A program made the translations under genes and the position numbers. A stretch of 64,000 bases of DNA from Paenibacillus massiliensis 2301065 = DSM 16942 (GTDB lineage: Bacteria > Bacillota > Bacilli > Paenibacillales > Paenibacillaceae). The stretch spans positions 62,001-126,000 of the forward strand of contig NZ_KB898188.1 of assembly GCF_000377505.1 (NCBI RefSeq), written 5' to 3'. Positions 37,465-46,410 of the stretch are shown here, one piece after another (position 1 is the first letter of the stretch; the number at the start of each line of letters is the position of its first letter). The notes under the pieces are model-generated. The model searched no databases. It was not told where the DNA came from and saw nothing but the letters and a program-made list of their open reading frames with translations.

Positions 37465-37716
37465 AAAAAAACGCCCCTCCATACTTCAGGGACGAATTCA
37501 TCGCGGTACCACCCTGGTTATCGACCATGCCGGTAAGCATGAACGATCGCCTTTGATCAGCTGATAACGGGAGCCTCCCGGCGGGGATGAGCCGCACTCC
37601 GAAATGAGCTTTCCGTCGTCACGCCGCACAGGCTCTTCCACCCATCGGGAATTCCCGAAGGAGCCTGCTCGCTGTGGAGGGTAAAACGACGTACTTGATT
37701 TCATCAACGTGTTATT
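37465..37716 (-). promoter_or_regulatory. T-box riboswitch of alaS
   Basis: The minus strand contains the T-box core AGGGTGGTACCGCG (37515-37502). It is followed by the terminator stem CGTCCCT (37494-37488) / AGGGGCG (37478-37472) and a seven-base T-run. Upstream lie about 200 bases of strongly paired stem I-III sequence. Uncharged tRNA-Ala should stabilise the antiterminator. I could not fix the specifier codon by eye. Confidence 0.92.
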
Positions 37717-37900
37717 TATTAGACAGCCCAGTCAAGCTGGAACGCTTACTGCTCCCAGCGCAAGCTTTGGGAAAACATTAATGTAAATACAAGTTGGTGC
37801 AATTACAGAAGGAGTAATTACACAAAATGATACATTGTCTAGTATATCCATCCGAAATCGCAGTGTCAATGCGCGTTACAACCACTTTTCACAAAGGATG
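37717..37900. other. Gap upstream of the alaS leader
   Basis: Should carry the alaS promoter. TTGACT lies on the minus strand near 37731, but no convincing -10 at correct spacing was seen. Confidence 0.35.
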
Positions 37901-38968
37901 CTACACCGTCTTCCGACGGATGTAGTAAGCGAATACATGCTGCACGATGACCTTCAGAATAGCCAGCACAGGAACAGCAAGGATCAAGCCAACAATCCCC
38001 GCGAGTTCTCCACCGACAAGCAACGCAAAAATAATCGCCAGCGGATGTAGGTGCAAGGATCGACCTACGACCTGAGGAGATACCACATTGCTCTCCAGCA
38101 TCTGGCACAGCACATTGACGATGACCACATAGATGACCATCTTCATCGACACAGTAGAGGCCATAATGATGGCGGGAGCCGCTCCCAGAAAGGGACCCAG
38201 ATAAGGAACAATGTTGAATACCGCCACCACACTCGCCAAGAGCAGTGCATAGGGCATACCTACGACCATATAGCCGATGTAAGCTAGCATTCCAACGATA
38301 ATGCAGACGGCGAATTGGCCACGAATGTAGTTGCCAAGCGCTGTATCGATCTCCTTCAGCACATGGACAATCTCTTTACGATGGGCTCCAGGCAGGAACG
38401 AGACAATCGTGCGCTCGAACACATCGAAGTCCTTCAGGATATAAAATATGAGAAACGGAAGAATGAACACATTCAGTAACGCATTAATCATCCCCCCGAT
38501 ATTGTCCATGAACGCCGAGATGCCCGTCGTGAGCCGATCCTCCATTTGGAAGAACCACTGATTCATCCCGTCGCGAACCCCAAGTGGCAGCATACTGCCA
38601 TCCAGATTGGTCATGAATCCCTGTGCATGCATCGTAATCTCTGGCAAATGCTCATTCAGCTCATCAAGCTGCTCAATGAACATCGGAATCACATTCATCA
38701 GCACCACACCAATCGAGGTGAGGAAGACAGCATAAATGAGCAGAACTGCCACGCTTCGCGGAACCTTGCGACCGCTGAGCATACTGACCACGGGATTGAG
38801 AACGTAGGATATGATCATGGCGAGGGCGAAGGGGGCTATTATTTTCTTCAGAAAGCCATAGGTTGTACGAAACAACGGAAGCAGTAGCCACAAGAAATAT
38901 AAAATAACAAGCCCCAGCAGCACCATCATGCCATACCGAAACCATTTATTTTTCAGGTAAGATTCCAA
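37901..38968 (-). CDS. yrrI: AI-2E family transporter (YrrI-like)
   Basis: 355-aa polytopic protein, second UPF0118 member in the window. Helices at about 10-30, 40-60, 70-95 and a C-terminal block with NIVPYLGPFLGAAPA and NVVSPQVVGRSLHLHPLAII. Position next to alaS matches B. subtilis yrrI. It starts with TTG 38968, preceded by AAAGAGGTGG at 9 bases. Transported compound unknown. Confidence 0.88.
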   Translation of the reverse strand: MESYLKNKWFRYGMMVLLGLVILYFLWLLLPLFRTTYGFLKKIIAPFALAMIISYVLNPVVSMLSGRKVPRSVAVLLIYAVFLTSIGVVLMNVIPMFIEQLDELNEHLPEITMHAQGFMTNLDGSMLPLGVRDGMNQWFFQMEDRLTTGISAFMDNIGGMINALLNVFILPFLIFYILKDFDVFERTIVSFLPGAHRKEIVHVLKEIDTALGNYIRGQFAVCIIVGMLAYIGYMVVGMPYALLLASVVAVFNIVPYLGPFLGAAPAIIMASTVSMKMVIYVVIVNVLCQMLESNVVSPQVVGRSLHLHPLAIIFALLVGGELAGIVGLILAVPVLAILKVIVQHVFAYYIRRKTV

Positions 38969-39057
38969 TCCCCTTGTCCACCTCTTTCGGACTTGCTCTG
39001 TCGATGACAGTATATGCGGGAAGAGGAGGCTTTAACCCTGATTAAGGGAGCTCGCAT

Positions 39058-39600
39058 CTAAATTAGTTCAAGCTGTATTCTTTCAATTAGCTTTTCCGTG
39101 TGCGGAAATCTTCCAATCCCCGTTGTGCCATTTGCCATCGAACCACGTTCAGGCTCCAGGAGCAGATACCCCCGCTTTTGAAGTCTGTGAATGTTCTCTT
39201 GTACGATTTCGGTGCCATACATAGAGGAGTTCATGGAAGGAATGATCAATATCTTATTGTGAAACGCTAAAATTGACGTACTGAGCAGATCATCTGCGAT
39301 GCCATTAGCTGCCTTGCTAATCATATTGGCAGTTGCTGGCGCAATAATCAGAAGATCACTTCGTGCCGCAAGGTCCAAATGCTGAAAGCTACTCTCCTGC
39401 TTAGCTTCAAACATGTCTATTGAGACTGGATTTCGTGAGATGCTCTGGAAAGTTAAAGGTGTAACAAACCTGGTAGCATTAGCAGTCATTATCACATGGA
39501 CCTCTGCTCCACAATATTTCAATCTACTAACCAGCTCTACAGTCTTATATGCAGCAATTCCTCCACACACCCCACATAAAATAACCTTTCCCTTAAGCAT
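39058..39600 (-). CDS. Stand-alone PPC-decarboxylase-like flavoprotein (HFCD family)
   Basis: 180 aa, homologous to the N-terminal (CoaC) half of CoaBC. It has the FMN-binding GVCGGIAAYKT, the catalytic histidine H74 (SFQHLDLA), APATANMISKAANGIADDLL and the PSMNSSMY clamp motif. The flap cysteine that CoaC uses to finish 4'-phosphopantetheine formation is replaced by Asn157 (MANGTTGIGRF). The CoaB domain is absent. It could be a LanD-like oxidative decarboxylase, an orphan paralogue or a decayed gene. Start ATG 39600 (MLKGK) follows AAGGTG. Lower GC than its neighbours suggests transfer. No peptide-maturation genes nearby. Confidence 0.82.
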   Translation of the reverse strand: MLKGKVILCGVCGGIAAYKTVELVSRLKYCGAEVHVIMTANATRFVTPLTFQSISRNPVSIDMFEAKQESSFQHLDLAARSDLLIIAPATANMISKAANGIADDLLSTSILAFHNKILIIPSMNSSMYGTEIVQENIHRLQKRGYLLLEPERGSMANGTTGIGRFPHTEKLIERIQLELI

Positions 39601-39765
39601 ATCATTCACCTTATTTCATTGAGAGATATATAAGAAAATGTTGTTGGTAATATAGCTCACAGTATAAACCTGATGATCGCCTCTAACCAGCGAGAATATC
39701 GGAGAAAATTGGCTTTTGAAGTCGAATAGTTCGACACTTTTGTGAACGTAATCACAAATTCATGT

Positions 39766-39801
39766 AAAAGACCGCTCTCGACGAAAAAATCGAGAGCGGT
39801 C
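39766..39801 (-). terminator. Terminator after the zinc-ribbon gene
   Basis: GACCGCTCTCGA pairs with TCGAGAGCGGTC (12 bp) around an 8-base loop, followed by TTTT on the minus strand. A second small hairpin GTCGAA-TAG-TTCGAC lies at 39721-39735. Confidence 0.85.
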
Positions 39802-39854
39802 ACATACAGACATCATATTTAATTTGCAGTCACGAATAACAATTCAGCATCCGT

Positions 39855-40064
39855 TTAAGACGATGCATGTGCTTCCGGGAATTGCTGTGCGATCTCTTCG
39901 CCAAAGAACAGATCGTCCAGCGAACTGAGCGTTCCGTCTTCCTCTACCTGATACACGGACATCTTCTCGCCGTTGACAGTCAGCTCAATGTAGCACCCCC
40001 AGCAGTAAAACTGATGAGATCCGATTTTACCGATATCCCTCGAATTACAATTTGGACATCTCAT
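39855..40064 (-). CDS. Small zinc-ribbon protein
   Basis: 69 aa, with a CPNC knuckle at residues 3-6 and CWGC further on (about 21-24), a likely four-cysteine zinc ribbon. An acidic C-terminal half follows. GGGTGAG precedes ATG 40064. No function is known to me. It lies downstream of the PRC-barrel gene by 37 bases and ends with its own terminator. Confidence 0.8.
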   Translation of the reverse strand: MRCPNCNSRDIGKIGSHQFYCWGCYIELTVNGEKMSVYQVEEDGTLSSLDDLFFGEEIAQQFPEAHASS

Positions 40065-40101
40065 GTATACTCACCCTATCCATTAACAGAATGTGTCGCT
40101 T

Positions 40102-40599
40102 TTAATCCAGGCGCTCTTCACTGAGGGGAGGGACCATAACGGCATGCTTACCGATGGACATCTCTTCAGTGACAGGCAACCATTTTCTTCCTTCAATTAC
40201 ATCAGTTACAAAGCCGTCGCTGATTTCCAGCCTTCTTATTGTATTGCCCATTTTCTGGTCAAAATAAACATCTGTAATTTGGCCCAGCAAGGAGCCTTGC
40301 TCTGTCAGCACCGACAGGGATCTCAGCTTGCTGCTGCCATTCAGGAATGTATGCTGTATATGGTCGGCTTCCAGCTTGCGGATGGCCTGTTGATTACGGA
40401 TCATTACGGCATCCTCACCGCAGGCAACAATATCGTCCCAATGAACGACCTTTAGATGTGTGGTGAATAGGCCCTTGTCTTCAAGCTCGATCCCCTCGAT
40501 CTTCCAGTCTGCTGTCAGCAGGAAGTCGTGGATCGTACCTATGCGACTGCCGCTCTCTAGATCGAATACGGCTAGTCCAATCATTTCTTGAAGCTTCAT
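40102..40599 (-). CDS. yrrD: PRC-barrel domain protein (YrrD-like)
   Basis: 165 aa, two PRC-barrel repeats: LAVFDLESGSRIGTIHDFLL (about 8-27) and LSVLTEQGSLLGQITDVYFD (about 95-115). PRC barrels bind RNA or proteins. The position beside the cysteine desulfurase gene is as in B. subtilis, minus trmU and recD2. Function unknown. Confidence 0.85.
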   Translation of the reverse strand: MKLQEMIGLAVFDLESGSRIGTIHDFLLTADWKIEGIELEDKGLFTTHLKVVHWDDIVACGEDAVMIRNQQAIRKLEADHIQHTFLNGSSKLRSLSVLTEQGSLLGQITDVYFDQKMGNTIRRLEISDGFVTDVIEGRKWLPVTEEMSIGKHAVMVPPLSEERLD

Positions 40600-40621
40600 A
40601 ATATACAGGGCCTCCTCATCC

Positions 40622-41773
40622 CTAATGCCTATTACGCAGCCGAGTCAGAATGGTTGCAATTTTTTCGGCTGTGTACTCGATTTCCTCCATAGTATTACCC
40701 AACCCAAAGCTAAAACGAATCGCTGATTTCAATACTTCTTCAGGAAGCTGCATCGCCTCCAGCACATGGGATACCTCAAGTGATCCTGAGGTACAAGCCG
40801 ACCCACTTGCTGCGGCAATCCCCTCCATGTCCAAATTCATTAGTAGTGTCTCCGTGCTATACCCCGGGAAGCTGATATTTACGATATGAGGTAAGCAATA
40901 TTCCTGATTACCATTCACAACGAAAGCTCCCTGGCCCAAACGTTCCTCCAATCGATTCAAGAACGTCTGGCGCAAATACAGATCATGCTCCCTACGTAGA
41001 GTGAGGCCCTCGGATGCCAGTCGGGCTGCAGCTGCAAAGCCTGCGATTCCTGCCATATTCTCAGTACCTGCTCGTCTCTTCTTCTCCTGCAGCCCCCCAT
41101 AGGACTGCGGTTGAAGTGAGACACCACGCCGGATGTACAGAGCTCCCATTCCCTGCGGGCCATTGATCTTGTGTGCAGATACACTGAGTAGGTCAACAGG
41201 CAGCTCGTGACAACGAATCTGTACTGCTCCGAAGGCTTGTACAGCATCTACGTGCAGTAGAATCCCTCTGGAGCGGGCCAGCTCTCCTGCCTCCACAATC
41301 GGCTGAAGTGTTCCTGTCTCGTTGTTCCCATACATCATGGTAATCAAGAAGGTATCTGGGCGAATTGCTGCTTCTAGATCTGAGATACGTATACGTCCCG
41401 TGTGATCCACAGGCAGATAAGTCACCTCGTAGCCCTTCCGCTCCAATTCCTCGCAGCTATGTAGCACAGCGTGATGCTCGATGGATGTTGTAATGATATG
41501 GCCAGACTTTTGATTCTGGGCCTCAGCTGCCCCAAATATAGCCAGGTTATCACTCTCAGTGCCTCCGCCAGTAAATACCAATTCCTCTGGCATGCACCCC
41601 AAAGAAGCCGCAACGACATCCCGTGCATCACCTACTGTACGCTTGGCTGACCGCCCAAAAGCATGAATGCTGGAGGGATTGCCAAATTGGCCGGTCATGA
41701 TTCCCATCATGGTCTGCGCTACCTCTGGATGCATCGGGGTCGATGCGGCATGGTCCAAATAAATACGCTTCAT
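40622..41773 (-). CDS. yrvO: Cysteine desulfurase (YrvO / IscS type)
   Basis: PLP enzyme that releases sulfur from cysteine. 383 aa with YLDHAASTP, the histidine in SIEHHAVLHS, PLP lysine in SAHKINGPQG and the active cysteine in ASGSACTSGSLE. In B. subtilis it supplies MnmA (TrmU) for tRNA 2-thiouridine and lies between cymR and trmU. Here trmU is not downstream and cymR is about 21.5 kb upstream. Start ATG 41773 (MKRIYLD) follows GGGGTGG; a GTG four codons earlier is worse. Confidence 0.95.
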   Translation of the reverse strand: MKRIYLDHAASTPMHPEVAQTMMGIMTGQFGNPSSIHAFGRSAKRTVGDARDVVAASLGCMPEELVFTGGGTESDNLAIFGAAEAQNQKSGHIITTSIEHHAVLHSCEELERKGYEVTYLPVDHTGRIRISDLEAAIRPDTFLITMMYGNNETGTLQPIVEAGELARSRGILLHVDAVQAFGAVQIRCHELPVDLLSVSAHKINGPQGMGALYIRRGVSLQPQSYGGLQEKKRRAGTENMAGIAGFAAAARLASEGLTLRREHDLYLRQTFLNRLEERLGQGAFVVNGNQEYCLPHIVNISFPGYSTETLLMNLDMEGIAAASGSACTSGSLEVSHVLEAMQLPEEVLKSAIRFSFGLGNTMEEIEYTAEKIATILTRLRNRH

Positions 41774-41924
41774 TATATATGCCACCCCGTTATAAATTCA
41801 GTTATTTGAAGGAAGCTGCAATGATATGCATGCACTCCGACTGGAATTGTAATCCATTCTGTGCCTTCACTATATAAGCAACTATGAAAAAAAGCAAGAA
41901 AATATCCTGTAATAATTACAATAA

Positions 41925-41956
41925 CCGGGCAGGAATTCATAGTGAATCCTGCCCGG
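41925..41956 (-). terminator. Terminator of the DUF2262-like locus
   Basis: CCGGGCAGGATTCA pairs with TGAATTCCTGCCCGG with one bulge, then T-rich sequence on the minus strand. Confidence 0.8.
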
Positions 41957-41986
41957 CTTAATGTATGCTATTACAGCCCTGTTAGA

Positions 41987-42396
41987 TCATCCAATCTGAT
42001 GAGATTGAAATCCCTGCTCGATATGGTACTTGACGCTGAAGGAGAGACCAGCAGCATTGGAATAATACATACTTGCTGCTCCTGCTCCCATTCAAGCTCG
42101 CGCAGCTTCAGGTGAGAGGCAAATTGAGCAGTTGTGTAAGGCTCTTCTTCGAGATATTCATCAAGCCAATGCTCATTCCAGATGTCCAGTAGCTCAACAG
42201 CTAATGATTGACGCGCTTGCTCATCCAACGTGTTCAGATTGTCCAGCAGCTGCTCCACAGCTGGAAGCATAGACTCCGCTTCTCCCTTATCTTCTGCATG
42301 GAGCAAGATATGTATACGATTGCCCTGCCACTCAGTATCACCAGTATAAGATGACTCTTCGGCACTGCAAGATCGAGTTAGTTCTGAAGTTAAAGT
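41987..42396 (-). pseudogene. Decayed DUF2262-like gene
   Basis: The minus frame 42306-41971 starts only at a TTG, but protein-like sequence continues upstream to an in-frame stop at 42399. It reads RSCSAEESSYTGDTEWQGNR and includes no ATG, GTG or other start. Near 42080 the frame breaks: the listed frame ends RLDDLTGL. A shifted frame gives MYYSNAAGLSFSVKYHIEQG and FQSHQIG-stop, which fits the family end better. The core (HAEDKGEAESMLPAVEQLLD, LAVELLDIWNEHWLDE) resembles DUF2262. Two lesions indicate a pseudogene. It sits at the edge of the accessory region. Confidence 0.6.
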
Positions 42397-42491
42397 TTAT
42401 CAGTCAGTTGAGATACGTCATTGTTAAAATATGTCCCTGTATATTCTATAATCTGAACCGTAATCTCAAATTCACTCTCAAACTCAAGCAG

Positions 42492-42518
42492 AAAAAAGCT
42501 GATCAAGTTTGACCAGCT
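42492..42518 (-). terminator. Terminator after mglC
   Basis: AGCTGGTCAA pairs with TTGATCAGCT on the minus strand (10 bp with one G-U), followed by six T residues. It ends the mgl operon. Confidence 0.85.
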
Positions 42519-42585
42519 TTGTTGAATCAGAGCATGATAGTTAAAACATTAAAGTCGTCCAGACCTAATAGTTGTGCAGACTCAA

Positions 42586-43605
42586 TTACTTCTTCGCCAT
42601 ATATTTGCGAATATCGAAAGCAACCGCGGCTACAATAATGAGTCCTTTGATAATCAACTGCCAGTATGGACTGACGCCGATAAAGGTCAAGCCGTAGTTA
42701 ATGACGCCAAAGATCAGCACCCCGGCCATTACACCAGGTACAGTACCGATACCGCCCGCAGTCGATACGCCGCCCACCACACAGGCCGCGATCGCATCAA
42801 GCTCATACATGTTACCATAGTTGTTGGTAGCCCCTCCCGTACGAGCAGCCTCCAGCACTCCACCCAGTCCATACAATGCACCAGCAATGGCATAGAGTGC
42901 GATCAGATTGCGGGCAACGTGAATACCGGATACATGGGCAGCCTGAATATTGCCGCCGATGGCATACATATTCTTGCCAAGTCTTGTCTTGTTAAAAATT
43001 ACCCAGCATATCACGGCTACAGCAATCGCAATGAGCACAATGTATGGAATGGAGTAGCCCCCGCCCAGATCAATATAGCCTGAGCCTATCGTTGTAAAGT
43101 CAGGTCTTAACCCACCAATCGGCTGGGACTGGTTGGGCTCCATGTCAAAATAGATGGAGTTCAGACCATATACGGCTACCATAGTTCCCAGAGTGGCTAT
43201 GAAAGGTGGAACATTTAATTTTGCAACAATAATTCCGTTGACCAGGCCTACGAGCAGTCCTGCAATAATCCCGATCACAATCGGTAACCCTACCCATAGC
43301 TGGGGAAGATCAGGGAAGAAACGATTGGCATAGGTATCTATCTGGAGCATGGAGGCCGAGATAACTGCGGTCAGCCCTACGACCCGACCGGCAGACAGGT
43401 CTACCCCACCTGTGACCAGAATAAAAGCGGCACCAAGTGCAATAATGGCTCTAGTAGAAGACTGCTGTAGAATATCTCGTAATGTAGAAAAGGCCAAAAA
43501 ATTGGGGTCTGCAATGGCAATCCCGATTACCAACAGGATCAACACCATAAAGATGGCGCGCTGCATCATATATTGCCGCACCTGTGTCATCACACGTGTA
43601 TTCAT
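42586..43605 (-). CDS. mglC: Galactose/methylgalactoside ABC transporter permease
   Basis: 339-aa carbohydrate uptake transporter-2 permease with about ten TM helices and GGVDLSAGRVVGL, plus the EAA-like VARNLIALYAIAGALYGL. Forms the membrane channel of MglBAC. GCGGGAGG precedes ATG 43605, 20 bases downstream of mglA. Confidence 0.93.
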   Translation of the reverse strand: MNTRVMTQVRQYMMQRAIFMVLILLVIGIAIADPNFLAFSTLRDILQQSSTRAIIALGAAFILVTGGVDLSAGRVVGLTAVISASMLQIDTYANRFFPDLPQLWVGLPIVIGIIAGLLVGLVNGIIVAKLNVPPFIATLGTMVAVYGLNSIYFDMEPNQSQPIGGLRPDFTTIGSGYIDLGGGYSIPYIVLIAIAVAVICWVIFNKTRLGKNMYAIGGNIQAAHVSGIHVARNLIALYAIAGALYGLGGVLEAARTGGATNNYGNMYELDAIAACVVGGVSTAGGIGTVPGVMAGVLIFGVINYGLTFIGVSPYWQLIIKGLIIVAAVAFDIRKYMAKK

Positions 43606-43625
43606 TTCTATTCCTCCCGCTAAGC

Positions 43626-45143
43626 TTAAGCCATGCGCTGCTGCGCCGCCAGCCGCATGATATGCTGCTCCGTAGCCTCGGCGCCTTCCACAATTCCTGT
43701 GAGCCTGCCCTCACTCATAACCATGATGCGATCCGACATCCCCAGCAGCTCAGGCATTTCGGAGCTGATCATGATGATACTTTTGCCCTGACGGGCCAGC
43801 TCTGTAATGATGGTATAAATCTCGAACTTCGCCCCGACATCAATGCCACGAGTGGGTTCATCCAGCAGCAATATATCTGGATCGGTAAGCAGCCAACGGG
43901 CCAGCAGCACCTTTTGCTGATTGCCACCAGACAGGTTGCGAATTAATGTATTCACCGATGGTGTCTTCGTGCGAAGCTTCTGCGTCTGCTCGGCTGCCTC
44001 CTCTCGTCCTCTCCTCTCGTTCAACAGGCCCAGGCGATTCCTGTAGCGTCCAAGATTCGCAATAATCGTATTCTCATAGACCGATAGCACTGGAAAAATC
44101 CCTGTTACCCGACGTTCCTCCGTCAGAAGCGCCATATTATGCCGCTTGGCGGCAGCAGGTGAAGAGATCCTCGCTACACGACCATTGATGTGGATCTTGC
44201 CAGCAGCCAGCGCCCGCAATCCGAACAAGGCTTCGATCAGTTCTGTTCGCTGTGCGCCTACCAGCCCTCCGACGCCTAGAATCTCTCCCTTACGGAGCTC
44301 AAAGGACACATCCCGAAAAGAGTTCGGCTGCATAGCCGTCAGCCCTTCCGCTTTCATTATGACTTCACCAGGCACATGCGTCTTTTCTGGAAAACGCTCA
44401 TTCAGATCACGGCCCACCATACGTGTAATGATCAGGTCTGTCGTAAGCTCGGCTGCAGCCCAGGTTCCAACCAATGCGCCATCCCGCATGATCGTCACCT
44501 CATCGGAGATCGTCAGTATCTCCTCCATTTTGTGGGAGATGTAGATAATGGATACCCCGCGACTGCGAAGCTCCCGGATGATGGTGAACAGCTGCTCCAC
44601 TTCTTTACCTGTTAATGAAGAGGTCGGTTCGTCCATGACGATGACCTTGGAGCGGAAGGATACGGCCTTCGCGATCTCAATCGACTGGATTTTGGACACG
44701 GAGAGCGTTCTCGTAAGCGCCTTGGGGTCGATGTCCAAGCCCAAATCTGCGAACAGCCCCTTTGTATCCTCAGCCATCCGCTTCTCATCCACCAGCTTGA
44801 ACGGACCTATACCCATCATAGGAAAGCGCCCGAGCCATATATTCTCCATCACTGGACGATGGGGTACGGGATGCAGCTCCTGATGAATCATGGATATGCC
44901 CTGCGCCAGCGCTGTACTAGAATTCGGAATGTCCACCACTTGCCCATTTAGCTTGATCTCGCCTTCATCCGGTCGATAGATCCCGAACAGGCATTTCATC
45001 AACGTGGACTTTCCCGCACCGTTCTCACCCATAAGAGCATGTACGGTTCCTGGTCGGACCTTCAGCGTAACCTGACTCAGCGCCTGCACACCGGGAAAAG
45101 CCTTGGAGATGCCGTTCATCTCCAGCAAATACGGTGATTCCAT
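43626..45143 (-). CDS. mglA: Galactose/methylgalactoside ABC transporter ATPase
   Basis: 505 aa, two ABC halves as in CUT2 transporters. The first has Walker A GENGAGKSTL and Walker B VIVMDEPTSSL. The second has the degenerate Walker A region GVGGLVGAQRTEL and the intact signature LSGGNQQKVLLARW. GGGGAGAT precedes ATG 45143. Lies between mglB and mglC. Confidence 0.94.
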   Translation of the reverse strand: MESPYLLEMNGISKAFPGVQALSQVTLKVRPGTVHALMGENGAGKSTLMKCLFGIYRPDEGEIKLNGQVVDIPNSSTALAQGISMIHQELHPVPHRPVMENIWLGRFPMMGIGPFKLVDEKRMAEDTKGLFADLGLDIDPKALTRTLSVSKIQSIEIAKAVSFRSKVIVMDEPTSSLTGKEVEQLFTIIRELRSRGVSIIYISHKMEEILTISDEVTIMRDGALVGTWAAAELTTDLIITRMVGRDLNERFPEKTHVPGEVIMKAEGLTAMQPNSFRDVSFELRKGEILGVGGLVGAQRTELIEALFGLRALAAGKIHINGRVARISSPAAAKRHNMALLTEERRVTGIFPVLSVYENTIIANLGRYRNRLGLLNERRGREEAAEQTQKLRTKTPSVNTLIRNLSGGNQQKVLLARWLLTDPDILLLDEPTRGIDVGAKFEIYTIITELARQGKSIIMISSEMPELLGMSDRIMVMSEGRLTGIVEGAEATEQHIMRLAAQQRMA

Positions 45144-45156
45144 ATTGTGTATCTCC

Positions 45157-45199
45157 CCTTCCGCTTCCCTTGCGGAGAAGGGTGCCGTGACTTCACGGC
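45157..45199 (-). other. Intercistronic hairpins mglB-mglA
   Basis: GCCGTGA (45184-45190) pairs with TCACGGC (45193-45199), and a second stem CCGC/GCGG with flanking pairs lies at 45157-45182. They may stabilise mglB mRNA or damp read-through, so that binding protein exceeds the membrane parts. Confidence 0.55.
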
Positions 45200-45216
45200 T
45201 CCCCCTCTCTTCGCGG

Positions 45217-46287
45217 TTATTGGGCGTCTGCGATATTGTCCTTGGTTATTTTCTTATAGGCGATCCATACGTACTTCCCATCCGTAATATCGAAGCCAGT
45301 GTTGTCCTTCGTAGGCGTCTCGCCCTTAGCCAGAGCCTCAGCAATAGCTACCGTAGCTGCCCCTTGATTCTTGGCATCGTTAAGCACCGTACCGAGCATC
45401 GTACCGTCCTGCAAAGCCTGAATAGCTGGTGCAGTGGCATCCACACCTACGACAGGAATGCTCTTGTCACCCTGGAAATATCCAGCTGCCTTCAGCGCCT
45501 CAATAGCCCCCAGAGCCATGTCGTCATTGTTCGCGAGTACGGCTTCAATCTTGTCACCGTGTGAGGCCAGGAATGCCTGCATTTTCTCCTGCCCTTTGAC
45601 GCGGTCCCACATCGCGGTATCTACAGCCAATGCTTCGACTTCAATTCCTGCATCCTCGATCGCCTGCACGGAATATTTGGTGCGTAGCTCCGCATCCTGA
45701 TGACCTGGCTCGCCCTTCAGCATGACATATTGAAGCTTGCCGTCCCCATTCTTGTCAGCCTCAGGATGTGCCTTCCAGTAGTCGACGATTAGTTGGCCGG
45801 AAATGGTACCGGATTCCTCAGCTTTTGCTCCAACATAATAGACCTTATCCCATTTGTTCATATCCTCAGCTACCGGCTCCCGGTTCAGGAACACGACAGG
45901 CACGTTAGCTGCCTTGGCCTTGTCAATAATAACCCCGGCTGCTGTGCGATCCACAGGATTCACGGCCATGGCATTGTACTTTTTAGAAATAAACAAATCG
46001 ACCTTCTCGTTCTGGGTCGGCTGGGCATTCTGGCTATCGACAATATCCAGCTCAGCCTTGCTCTCAGCAGCAGCCTTCATCGCATTTCGGACTCCAGTCA
46101 TGAACGTATCGTCGAATTTATAGATGGCTACCCCGACTTTGGGCAGTTCTGTGCCCGAGGATGTGTTTTGCGCCGCTGTATCTGTACCGCCGCTGTTCCC
46201 GGTAGTCGTACTGCCAGCACCTCCGCCGCAAGCTGCAGTAACCAGCATCAATCCTGTCATCGCAAGCATGGTCCATGTTTTCTTCAT
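45217..46287 (-). CDS. mglB: Galactose-binding lipoprotein MglB
   Basis: 356-aa solute receptor of the CUT2 galactose system. The lipobox is LVTAAC with C20 and is followed by a Gly/Thr/Ser linker. The binding-protein fold starts at PKVGVAIYKFDDTFM. The calcium-binding loop typical of MglB is present as DKNGDGKLQ. Sugar-contact regions NREPV, NNDDMALGA and VGVDAT are conserved. Start ATG 46287 (MKKTWTM) follows GGGGAGGT. A cre-like site lies 50 bases upstream. Confidence 0.94.
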   Translation of the reverse strand: MKKTWTMLAMTGLMLVTAACGGGAGSTTTGNSGGTDTAAQNTSSGTELPKVGVAIYKFDDTFMTGVRNAMKAAAESKAELDIVDSQNAQPTQNEKVDLFISKKYNAMAVNPVDRTAAGVIIDKAKAANVPVVFLNREPVAEDMNKWDKVYYVGAKAEESGTISGQLIVDYWKAHPEADKNGDGKLQYVMLKGEPGHQDAELRTKYSVQAIEDAGIEVEALAVDTAMWDRVKGQEKMQAFLASHGDKIEAVLANNDDMALGAIEALKAAGYFQGDKSIPVVGVDATAPAIQALQDGTMLGTVLNDAKNQGAATVAIAEALAKGETPTKDNTGFDITDGKYVWIAYKKITKDNIADAQ

Positions 46288-46335
46288 GTATAATGACCTC
46301 CCCTGATTCATTCGGCAATGCCGATGTCTTTATTA

Positions 46336-46349
46336 TGAAAGGGTTTTCA
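46336..46349 (-). promoter_or_regulatory. Cre-like site upstream of mglB
   Basis: TGAAAGGGTTTTCA, a palindrome differing from the cre consensus TGWNANCGNTNNCA at one position. Likely CcpA-HPr(Ser-P) site; the strand is arbitrary. Confidence 0.45.
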
Positions 46350-46410
46350 GTATTTTCGAATACAATATCTTCATCTGTTATATAAAAATCTTCATTTATT
46401 GGTGGACCTG

